From positions 1-8,836 of the forward strand of contig CAYPPS010000023.1 in NCBI GenBank assembly GCA_964412685.1: DNA of 8,836 nt. Direction: 5' to 3'. The notes beneath the pieces are model-generated. The model saw nothing but the letters and a program-made list of their open reading frames with translations. It ran no database searches and was not told where the DNA came from. This document shows, piece by piece, positions 1 through 5,919 of this stretch; within the stretch, counting starts at the first letter, position 1, and every line of letters starts with the position of its first letter. The DNA comes from CAYPPS01 sp964412685. GTDB taxonomy: Bacteria; Patescibacteriota; Microgenomatia; PFEM01; CAYPPS01. The translations under genes and the position numbers were made by a program.

Positions 1-1910
1 AAAGTTTTGAGGTGAATCGTCCTGGCTTGTTTTTGGGTTAAGTTGTAGTAAGAGACTCTTAGAGTGTACTTGAATCCTTGTTTGACAGGGAAAACATCGA
101 CGATTTGAATTTGCCAAACCTTTCCGGAGCCAATTTTTTCAAGATAATGTTCCATTAATCGAGTTTCTTTTTGTTGAGAATCGAAAGTTAAATTAGCGTC
201 AAGAGTAATGATTTGTTTAGTTAATTCTCGAGTTGATCGAGGACTGTTCTGATGATTGATGAGTTTTTTTTCTGGTTTCGTTGCCATTCTCTCCAGAAGA
301 TTTTTTAAGTTTATCTCTGCCAAATAGACGTTTTTGATCGGTTCGATTCTAACCGGGAAATCGCTCATTCCAACGGAAGAAGTTTCTCGAGGAGGATTCA
401 TCTTTAATTCTTTGAATAACTGCTTGAGATCCTGCCCTAATTTATCCCGATCGAAACTGAGAATTCCCAAGGAATGATGTTCTAAGTATTCATTCTCGTG
501 TTGGTAAAAAACTTTACCAATTTCGAAAAGCTCCATCTTTTTTACTTTGAATTTTTCCAATTGTTCCTGTTGATTGATCAGAGAAGAGACAATCGATTGA
601 CGAAGAAGAGGGTAATGACTATTGATGTTGTTTTCGGTGTAAATTTTCTTAACCCTTTTTAAGTTAATCGTTTTATTGGGATAAAAATGACTTTTTTTAA
701 TCAACGGCCAAGAACGAATCTCGTCATAGCCCAGAAGAACGAGTTTCTCTTTAAGTTGCATATTCAAATAAAAACTATCAGGAGTGACGTCTGTTAGTTG
801 TTTTTTCGAGATAGGTTGGTTGACGGGAATTTTGTTATAACCCCAAAAACGGATTACTTCTTCGATTAAGTCTTCCTCCAGATTTAGGTCTTTTCTCAAA
901 GAAGGAGGAATTACTTTTACAAGATTGACTGATTGGCCGTTTGATTTTAATTGACAACCCAAACGATTGAGAGTGTTTCGAGCGAAGTCAACCGGAATTT
1001 TAATGCCGGCAAATTGACCCGGTTTCTGGAGATCAAATTTTATTTCCGGTAAGACAGGTTGATACGGGTAATAATCAAAAGTTTGACTGGCGATTTCCCC
1101 ACCGCAGCTTTTTAGAATTAAATTGATCAAATGATTGAACGCTTGAGGAATTAGCTCGGTGTCTAGTTCTTTTTCTAATCTCAAACCGGCTTCGGTGATG
1201 ATTTTTAGTTCCCGACTATCTCTTCTGATTTGAACTCGATCATAGATGGCCATTTCTAAGATCAATTCTTTCGTCTTCAAACCAATGGCGCAATTTTGGC
1301 CGCCAATCATTCCCAGACTTAAGACCTTTTGATTATTAGTGATAATTAAATTATCTTTTTTTAGCTTGAGATTAGTTCCGTCCAAAGTAGTGATTTGTTT
1401 GTATTTGTTGTTGTTGATTTCCCAGACTAATTGGTCAGTCGATTCTTGAGTATCAAAAGCATGAGAAGGAATTCCGTACCAGAGCATAATGAAGTTGGTT
1501 AAATCAACAACGGTATTGATGGAATTGATTCCGTTTAATTCAAGAAATCGTTTCAATTTTATTGGACTGGGCTTATTCTGAAGGCCGGTCAATTTAATAG
1601 CCATGATTCTTTTGGTTTCCTGATTGGCTTTTACTTTGATTGGTAATTTGTAATTATTGAGAGAAGTGAATTTTTCTTTGGTTTCCGCTAAGGGCAATTG
1701 GTAAAAAACGGCTAAGTCTCTGGCGATTCCCCAGTAACCTAAACAGTCCCCTCTATTTTGTCTTACTTCTAACGAGAGAATACTTTCACTTTTTACTTTT
1801 TCAATTCCTTCAGCGAAATGGCCGATTAGAGTTAAATCGTTGGCCAATTTTCGAATCGGAACGTTGAGACCAGGAATTAAAGTTTTCAGGTCGGAATAAA
1901 CGATTTTCAT
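1..1910 (-). CDS. pheT: Phenylalanyl-tRNA synthetase beta subunit, 3' end cut by window
   Basis: PheT pairs with PheS in the heterotetramer that charges tRNA-Phe in the cytoplasm. I translated 636 codons from the ATG at 1910 with no stop; the gene runs off the left edge. Visible parts are a short B1 region (residues 1-40), the NRGDCLGYWGIARDLA signature (52-67) that opens the B3/B4 region, TNFIMLWYGIPSHAFD (138-153), a B5 segment with RKDLNLEEDLIEEV (339-352) and GYNKIP, the synthetase-like core (about 380-540), and the start of the FDX-ACB anticodon-binding domain (VDVFPVKQGFKYTL, 604-617). B1 leads straight to NRGDC, so the EMAP/OB tRNA-binding domain of about 110 residues found in E. coli PheT is missing. 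Only the last 25 or so residues should lie outside the window. ATG overlaps the pheS stop as ATGA, which suggests coupled translation. No Shine-Dalgarno sequence is seen. Confidence 0.97.
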   Translation of the reverse strand, partial: MKIVYSDLKTLIPGLNVPIRKLANDLTLIGHFAEGIEKVKSESILSLEVRQNRGDCLGYWGIARDLAVFYQLPLAETKEKFTSLNNYKLPIKVKANQETKRIMAIKLTGLQNKPSPIKLKRFLELNGINSINTVVDLTNFIMLWYGIPSHAFDTQESTDQLVWEINNNKYKQITTLDGTNLKLKKDNLIITNNQKVLSLGMIGGQNCAIGLKTKELILEMAIYDRVQIRRDSRELKIITEAGLRLEKELDTELIPQAFNHLINLILKSCGGEIASQTFDYYPYQPVLPEIKFDLQKPGQFAGIKIPVDFARNTLNRLGCQLKSNGQSVNLVKVIPPSLRKDLNLEEDLIEEVIRFWGYNKIPVNQPISKKQLTDVTPDSFYLNMQLKEKLVLLGYDEIRSWPLIKKSHFYPNKTINLKRVKKIYTENNINSHYPLLRQSIVSSLINQQEQLEKFKVKKMELFEIGKVFYQHENEYLEHHSLGILSFDRDKLGQDLKQLFKELKMNPPRETSSVGMSDFPVRIEPIKNVYLAEINLKNLLERMATKPEKKLINHQNSPRSTRELTKQIITLDANLTFDSQQKETRLMEHYLEKIGSGKVWQIQIVDVFPVKQGFKYTLRVSYYNLTQKQARTIHLKT

Positions 1911-2923
1911 TTTAGGTAAGGAATGTAAGCTAAGTTGCCACCAGTTAGAGTTCTGATATCGTCAATTTGATATTTGGCCATTGCCCAACGATCTAAGCCA
2001 AGACCAAAAGCAAATCCTCGCCATTTTTTTGGATCAATCCCTGCTTTTTTGAGGACTAAAGGGTGAATAATCCCCGCTCCTCCCATTTCCATCCACCCAG
2101 CTCCTTTGCAAAGGAAACAGCCTCGTCCTTTACAAGTAAAGCATTGCAAATCTAAACCTAATCCGGGCTCAACTTCGGGGTAATATTTACAACGATAGCG
2201 CACTTTGACTTTTTCACCGTAAAGGTGCTTAAAAAGAAGATTAAAGACACCAATTAAATCTTTCAGGGTGATATTTTTATTAACGGCCACTCCTTGATAG
2301 TGATGAAAAATGAAATGATTACTCTTGTTAACTTTCTCGTTACGATAAACATGTCCCGGAAAAGCGATTTTAAAAGGCGGCTTTTCTTTTTCTAGGAGCC
2401 TTGCTTCAGTAGAAGATGCTTGAGTGCTGAGTAGAACATTAGGTTCTTTGATATAAATACTGTCTTGCAAATCTCTTGCCGGGTGGTTCAAGGGAACATT
2501 TAAACGCTGGAAACAATATTCGTCGGTTTCTATTTCCGGGCCTTCATACATAGAGAAGCCTATTGACCGAAAAAGTTGGTTAATTTCGTTTTCCGTTTGA
2601 GTCAGAGGGTGAAGGTGGCCTTGTTTGGGTAAAGTTTTTTCCGATGAGGTGACTTTAGTTGTCGGAGGTTGATCAGTGGTTGTGGTTAGTTCTTTTTGTT
2701 TTTTATTGAGCGCCTGAAGTAATTCCTTTTTCGCTTGGTTTATTTTTTTTCCGATTTGACCTCTTTGATTAATAGGCAATTGGCCGATCTCTTTTAAGCT
2801 TTTATTTAAAAAAGCCCGGCGGCCCAAATATTTAATTCTTACTTTTTCGAGACTTTCTGAGGTAGAGGTGAGGCTGATTTCTTTTCGAGCTTCCTTAGCG
2901 ATCGTGGTGATCTTTTCTTCCAT
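1907..2923 (-). CDS. pheS: Phenylalanyl-tRNA synthetase alpha subunit
   Basis: This is the catalytic subunit of PheRS (class II), 338 aa, near the usual length. The N-terminal helical arm (about 1-90) includes KYLGRRAFL. The catalytic domain starts at QGHLHPLT. Motif 2 is FPGHVYRNE (188-196) and motif 3 is GFAFGLGLDRWAMAKY (303-318), followed by IDDIR. A Cys cluster CFTC-KGRG-CFLC (261-272) with GW after it looks like a small zinc knuckle; I recall similar inserts in other bacterial PheS, so it is not unique. Two usually conserved places differ. FHQxEG reads FHHYQG (206-211), replacing the Gln and Glu that contact the Phe amino group in Thermus PheRS. EPSxEVD reads EPGLGLD (252-258). The partner gene pheT follows with an ATGA overlap, and rplT ends 7 nt upstream. 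GGA directly before ATG is too close to be a good ribosome site. Assignment is firm; the effect of the substitutions is unknown. Confidence 0.97.
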   Translation of the reverse strand: MEEKITTIAKEARKEISLTSTSESLEKVRIKYLGRRAFLNKSLKEIGQLPINQRGQIGKKINQAKKELLQALNKKQKELTTTTDQPPTTKVTSSEKTLPKQGHLHPLTQTENEINQLFRSIGFSMYEGPEIETDEYCFQRLNVPLNHPARDLQDSIYIKEPNVLLSTQASSTEARLLEKEKPPFKIAFPGHVYRNEKVNKSNHFIFHHYQGVAVNKNITLKDLIGVFNLLFKHLYGEKVKVRYRCKYYPEVEPGLGLDLQCFTCKGRGCFLCKGAGWMEMGGAGIIHPLVLKKAGIDPKKWRGFAFGLGLDRWAMAKYQIDDIRTLTGGNLAYIPYLK

Positions 2924-2930
2924 TCCTGTT

Positions 2931-3275
2931 TTAGTTTTTGACCGCTTTCACAACTTGTTCAAAGATTTCCGGCTGATCTACGGCTAGATGTGCCAAAATT
3001 TTTCGGTCTATCTCAATTTGGTTTTCTTTAAGACCGTGAATGAACTGATTATAAGAAAGATCTTGGCTAGTTAAAGCGGCATTAATTCGTTGGATCCACA
3101 ATCGACGGAGATCTCTTTTTTTGAGTTTTCTGCCAGCAAAAGCATATTGACCGGCGTGAAGATCGGCCTCTTTGGAGACTTTGTAAAGTCGGCCTTTGGT
3201 CATCCGAAAACCCTTAGTTCTTTGGAGGATTTTTTTGTGCCTTCTTTTTCTGGTAAAACCGGTTTTGACTCTCAT
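2931..3275 (-). CDS. rplT: 50S ribosomal protein bL20
   Basis: bL20 is an early-assembly protein of the large subunit that binds 23S rRNA. It is 114 aa, a usual length for the family. The N-terminus has the basic extension MRVKTGFTRKRRHKKIL, followed by KGFRMTKGRLYK and the globular part with RRLWIQRINAA and YNQFIHGLK, all typical of bL20. It follows rpmI after only 3 nt, so the order infC-rpmI-rplT is that of many bacteria. No Shine-Dalgarno sequence is visible; the leader between rpmI and rplT is almost pure A/T and can form a short AT-only hairpin (see 3281-3298). In E. coli bL20 represses its own operon by binding mRNA. I see no clear counterpart of that binding site here. Confidence 0.97.
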   Translation of the reverse strand: MRVKTGFTRKRRHKKILQRTKGFRMTKGRLYKVSKEADLHAGQYAFAGRKLKKRDLRRLWIQRINAALTSQDLSYNQFIHGLKENQIEIDRKILAHLAVDQPEIFEQVVKAVKN

Positions 3276-3278
3276 TTT

Positions 3279-3479
3279 TTAAATTAACTTTTTAATTTTC
3301 CTAGCCATTTTCCCTTTTAAGATTTTGGGCACTTTTTGGCTTCTTACTTGGCCTTTATTTTTCTTTCTTTTCAAATGACGATTATGAGAACCGCGAAAGA
3401 TTACTTTGCCGGTTTTAGTTACCTTCAGTCTTTTGAAGACTGATTTCTTGGTCCTTTGTTTCGTTTTTTTGCCCTTCAT
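3279..3479 (-). CDS. rpmI: 50S ribosomal protein bL35
   Basis: bL35 is a small, highly basic protein of the large subunit, here 66 aa. The conserved pattern KTKQRTKKSVFKRLKVTKTGKV (split as KTKQRTKKSV plus FKRLKVTKTGKV) matches the KTKSGAAKRFKxTGSGKV start of the family, and the tail ends in ARKIKKLI. The ATG at 3479 is the only Met near the N-terminus and matches the family start, so its 65-nt overlap with the end of infC is real rather than a wrong start. No Shine-Dalgarno sequence precedes it (AATTAAAA before ATG). Translation is therefore probably coupled to ribosomes finishing infC. rplT follows after 3 nt. Confidence 0.95.
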   Translation of the reverse strand: MKGKKTKQRTKKSVFKRLKVTKTGKVIFRGSHNRHLKRKKNKGQVRSQKVPKILKGKMARKIKKLI

Positions 3480-3996
3480 TTTTAATTGGTTTTAAAAGTA
3501 ATTCCAGTCTTCTGCCGACGAATTTAGATTCAGTTTCTACTTGGGCGAGAGGTTTTAATGCCTCAACTGCTTTCCCCAAAACCTGATATCCAAATTGCTT
3601 CTTCCCTAACTCTCGGCCTTTAAATTTGACACTTAATTTTAATTTACTTCCGTTTTTTAAGAACTTTTCTGCTCTTCTTAAGCGAACATTGAAATCATTT
3701 TCGGCGATAAAAGGAGTAAAACGAACTTCTTTTAACTCCGCTTTCTTGGCTTTCTTTCTTTCTTTTGTTCTCTTTTTATCTTGCTCGTAAGTAAACTTCT
3801 TATAATCAACCAGCTTGCAGACTGGTGGTTTAGCTTGCGGAGCGATCTCTATTAGATCGAGCTCGTCTTTTTGAGCTCTCGCGAGTGCTTCGCCCAGCGA
3901 TATGACCCCAACCTGTTTTCCTTGACTGTCAATGACCCGTACCTGGCTAGCTTGGATCTGATGATTTAGTCGGTATCTATTAATTTTTCTTTTCAA
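3415..3996 (-). CDS. infC: Translation initiation factor IF-3, TTG start
   Basis: IF3 binds the 30S subunit, keeps subunits apart and checks the initiator tRNA and start codon. The length is 193 aa from TTG. The N-domain shows RYRLNHQIQASQVRVID (7-23), DLIEIAPQAKPPVCKLVDY (47-65) and KFTYEQDKK. A lysine-rich linker leads to the C-domain with KEVRFTPFIAENDFNVRLRRAEKFL (split: KEVRFTPF at 89-96, NDFNVRLRRAEKFL at 100-113), VKFKGREL and GRRLELLLKP. Residues 173-193 are an extension beyond the family core, encoded exactly where the gene overlaps rpmI. There is no ATG: the frame is bounded upstream by the thrS TAA. TTG at 3996 is favoured because a good -10 box lies 9 nt before it; ATT at 3984-3982 is an alternative, as E. 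coli infC uses AUU. Rare starts let IF3 limit its own synthesis in E. coli. Confidence 0.95.
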   Translation of the reverse strand: MKRKINRYRLNHQIQASQVRVIDSQGKQVGVISLGEALARAQKDELDLIEIAPQAKPPVCKLVDYKKFTYEQDKKRTKERKKAKKAELKEVRFTPFIAENDFNVRLRRAEKFLKNGSKLKLSVKFKGRELGKKQFGYQVLGKAVEALKPLAQVETESKFVGRRLELLLKPIKNEGQKNETKDQEISLQKTEGN

Positions 3997-4005
3997 CGCT
4001 ACGCT

Positions 4006-4034
4006 ATAATAACAAACTTAAAGCTTGTTATCAA
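4006..4034 (-). promoter_or_regulatory. Sigma70-like promoter for infC-rpmI-rplT-pheST
   Basis: Read on the minus strand: -35 TTGATA (4034-4029), spacer 17 nt, -10 TATTAT (4011-4006). The match to TTGACA/TATAAT is 5/6 and 5/6 with ideal spacing. The -10 ends 9 nt before the infC TTG at 3996, so the transcript would start about 2-4 nt before the start codon. The promoter lies across the end of thrS and the short gap, allowing the ribosomal part to be expressed apart from thrS. A 23-nt inverted repeat fills its spacer. Confidence 0.6.
4009..4031. repeat. Inverted repeat in the infC promoter spacer
   Basis: ATAACAA (4009-4015) pairs with TTGTTAT (4025-4031). In minus-strand RNA the stem can extend by a G-U and two more pairs, leaving a 3-nt loop. 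It covers the thrS stop codon and lies between the -35 and -10 boxes of the infC promoter, touching both. No T-run follows on the minus strand, so it is not a standard intrinsic terminator. It could be an operator, an attenuation hairpin, or a 3'-end stabiliser for thrS mRNA. It could also arise by chance in AT-rich DNA. Confidence 0.45.
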
Positions 4035-5781
4035 TCTCTTTTCTAATTAACTTAATTATTTCTTGAATGTCTTTGGCCCCTTCTTGGTGGCCTCCCCTTT
4101 TTCGTAAATTAACCTGATTACCGTCAACTTCTTTTTGTCCAATTACCAAAATGAAAGGAATTTTTTCTTTTTCTGCTTTTCTGATCTTGGCACCAATTGG
4201 TTCACTGTCGTCGTTGATTTCGGTCCGAATTTTTGTTTCTTTAAGTTGTTTGGCTATTTTTTGGGCAAAATCAAGTTGATCGTCAGTAATCGGTAATATG
4301 ATTGCCTGAATTGGTGAAAGCCAAGTTGGGAAAGCCCCGGCAAAATGTTCCATCAGGAAAGCAATGAAACGAACGTGGGCGCCGAGAGGAGCTCGGTGAA
4401 TAATGACGGGTGTTTTGAGCTGGCCGTTTTTAGTGGTGTACCTCAAATCGAAGGCTTTGGGAATGAAATAGTCTAATTGATTGGTTGAAGCGGAAAAAGA
4501 CTTACCGGTAACAGTTTTGATATTAAAATCAATTTTTGGTCCATAAAAAGCGGCTCCCCCTTCTTCGATTTCGTATGGCAATTTACTTTTTTTGATACAA
4601 CCCAAGGCGATTCTTTCTGCCTTCTCCCACATCTGATCACTCCCGAGGTATTTTTCTTTATTTTCTTTATCCCTGGTGGCAAAAGAAAGAAAGTAGTCTT
4701 TTTTGGTTAAACCGAGAGAATTGTAGTAGTGTAAGTGGAGATCCATTACTTTTTGGAATTCTCCTTCGGCTTGTTCTTCGGTGCAAAAAATGTGGCCGTC
4801 GTTTTGATGAATTGGTCCACGAACACGCATCATCCCATGAAGTTCGCCTGATTTCTCGTAACGATAGACAGTGCCGTATTCTGCGACTCGTAAAGGTAAG
4901 TCCCGATAACTTCTGGGTTCGGACTTAAAAACGAGAGCGTGGAAAGAGCAATTCATTGGCTTGAGGTAATAGTTGCCTTTTTCTTTCTGGCCTTTTTCTT
5001 CCATTCTCATCGGCGGATACATATTTTCTGAATAATAAGGGATGTGGCCGGTTTTTTTAAATAAATCTTCTTTAGCAATGTTAGGACTTAGAACGTGAAC
5101 GTAACCTTGTTTTTTTTCTGTCTCCTTGGCCCAGTTTTCCAATTCTTCGGCGATAATAGTTCCTTTGGGGAGCAAAGTTACTAGGCCAGTTCCAAGCAAA
5201 TCTGAAGTCTGATAAATCTTTAGATCGCGATTCAATTTTCGATGATCTCTTTTTTTAGCCTCTTCCAATTGTTGGAGATATTTTTTAAGCTCAGCTTTGG
5301 TTTTGAAAGCGACTCCGTAAATCCTGGTCAACATCGGTTTTTTTTCGTCACCCTTCCAGTAGGCACCAGCTAACGAAAGTAATTTAAAGGCTCCAATTTG
5401 GCTACTTTTTTCAACATGTGGCCCTTGGCAAAGATCAGTGAAATCCCCGCTTTCATAAAGAGTAATTTCTTTCTCACCTTCTTTTTTCAGTTGTTTTATG
5501 AGCTCCAGTTTAAAAGGCTGATTTTTGAAGAGCTCGAGAGCCTTTTCGGGGTCAACTTTTTTCTTTTTGAAAACCAGATTGGCCTTGATTAATTTTTCGG
5601 TTTCCTTCTCGATTTTGATCAAATCCTCTTCGGAAATTTTCTCTTTAAAATCAAAATCGTAATAAAACCCGTCCTCAATGGCCGGACCAATTGCTAACTT
5701 GGTTTTGGGATAGAGTTTCAAAACCGCCGCGGCAACCAAATGAGTGGTACTGTGTTTAATCTTGTTCAAGTCTTGTGACAT
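4018..5781 (-). CDS. thrS: Threonyl-tRNA synthetase, TGS-less
   Basis: ThrRS charges tRNA-Thr and removes misattached serine. From the ATG at 5781 it is 587 aa. There is no N-terminal TGS domain; the protein opens with the editing domain (HSTTH at 10-14, DLCQGPHV at 116-123, holding the usual His and Cys residues). The catalytic core has KPMNC (Cys278), motif 2 VYRYEKSGELHG with Arg307, DGHIFC (His330), AFYGPKIDF (411-419) and IHRAPLG (His462); Cys278, His330 and His462 are the zinc ligands. The anticodon-binding domain is about 493-587. Oddities: motif 3 reads GAHVRF, with Val470 where E. coli has Glu519 next to Arg520, and the stretch that is QCGTVQLD in E. coli reads SASTNQLD. A longer frame extends to 5820, but those codons are tRNA sequence. 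The A of the ATG is the last base of the tRNA CCA. infC follows 21 nt after the stop. Confidence 0.96.
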   Translation of the reverse strand: MSQDLNKIKHSTTHLVAAAVLKLYPKTKLAIGPAIEDGFYYDFDFKEKISEEDLIKIEKETEKLIKANLVFKKKKVDPEKALELFKNQPFKLELIKQLKKEGEKEITLYESGDFTDLCQGPHVEKSSQIGAFKLLSLAGAYWKGDEKKPMLTRIYGVAFKTKAELKKYLQQLEEAKKRDHRKLNRDLKIYQTSDLLGTGLVTLLPKGTIIAEELENWAKETEKKQGYVHVLSPNIAKEDLFKKTGHIPYYSENMYPPMRMEEKGQKEKGNYYLKPMNCSFHALVFKSEPRSYRDLPLRVAEYGTVYRYEKSGELHGMMRVRGPIHQNDGHIFCTEEQAEGEFQKVMDLHLHYYNSLGLTKKDYFLSFATRDKENKEKYLGSDQMWEKAERIALGCIKKSKLPYEIEEGGAAFYGPKIDFNIKTVTGKSFSASTNQLDYFIPKAFDLRYTTKNGQLKTPVIIHRAPLGAHVRFIAFLMEHFAGAFPTWLSPIQAIILPITDDQLDFAQKIAKQLKETKIRTEINDDSEPIGAKIRKAEKEKIPFILVIGQKEVDGNQVNLRKRGGHQEGAKDIQEIIKLIRKEIDNKL

Positions 5782-5857
5782 GGTGGGCTCGAGAGGACTC
5801 GAACCTCTGACCTTTCGCACGTCAAGCGAACGCTCTAGCCAACTGAGCTACGAGCCC
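5781..5857 (-). tRNA. tRNA-Val (anticodon GAC)
   Basis: The minus strand folds into a complete cloverleaf of 77 nt with CCA encoded. Acceptor stem GGGCTCG/CGAGCCC, D-stem GCTC/GAGC, anticodon stem TTCGC/GCGAA with loop TTGACGT, variable loop AGGTC, T-stem AGAGG/CCTCT with loop TTCGAGT, discriminator A73. The anticodon GAC (5823-5821) reads valine GUC and GUU codons; A35, C36 and A73 agree with known ValRS identity elements. Position 37 is G rather than the A usual in many tRNA-Val. The gene has its own promoter and is the first element of the thrS transcript, sharing its last A with the thrS start codon. Confidence 0.96.
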
Positions 5858-5873
5858 GATTTAGTTAAGAGTT

Positions 5874-5903
5874 ATTGTAGCAAAAGGAGACGATAAAAGC
5901 CAA
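5874..5903 (-). promoter_or_regulatory. Sigma70-like promoter for tRNA-Val and thrS
   Basis: On the minus strand: -35 TTGGCT (5903-5898), 18-nt spacer, -10 TACAAT (5879-5874). The match is 4/6 and 5/6. It sits between the end of the DUF5660-like gene and the tRNA. A start about 7 nt downstream would leave a 5' leader of roughly 10 nt for RNase P to remove. thrS has no other visible promoter. Confidence 0.6.
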
Positions 5904-5919
5904 GTTTTTAACCAACTTG
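5901..5919 (-). other. Weak hairpin at the end of the DUF5660-like gene
   Basis: CAAGTT (minus strand 5919-5914) and AACTTG (5906-5901) form a 6-bp stem with a 7-nt loop that holds part of the TAA stop. GCTTTT follows, a poor U-tract. It may act as a weak terminator between this gene and the tRNA promoter, whose -35 box it overlaps. The stem is short and AT-rich, so confidence is low. Confidence 0.2.

Noticed and set aside
3090..3287. Plus-strand open frame of 65 codons opposite rplT
   Set aside because: It is the complement of a clear ribosomal protein gene and resembles no family. The other plus-strand frames (5398-5592, 6140-6385, 6889-7080, 7885-8478) are rejected for the same reason.
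4473..4682. Minus-strand open frame of 69 codons inside thrS
   Set aside because: It lies in another frame of the conserved ThrRS core and has no promoter or ribosome site.
5782..5820. A 13-residue N-terminal extension of ThrRS reaching 5820
   Set aside because: These bases form the 3' half of tRNA-Val; the encoded residues do not resemble the ThrRS N-terminus.
5781..5857. tRNA gene as an integration site for a mobile element
   Set aside because: No integrase, direct repeat of the tRNA end or change in composition is visible nearby; both sides carry core genes.
5901..5919. Intrinsic terminator between the DUF5660-like gene and tRNA-Val
   Set aside because: The stem is only 6 bp and AT-rich and the T-run is four bases after GC; kept only as a low-confidence hairpin.
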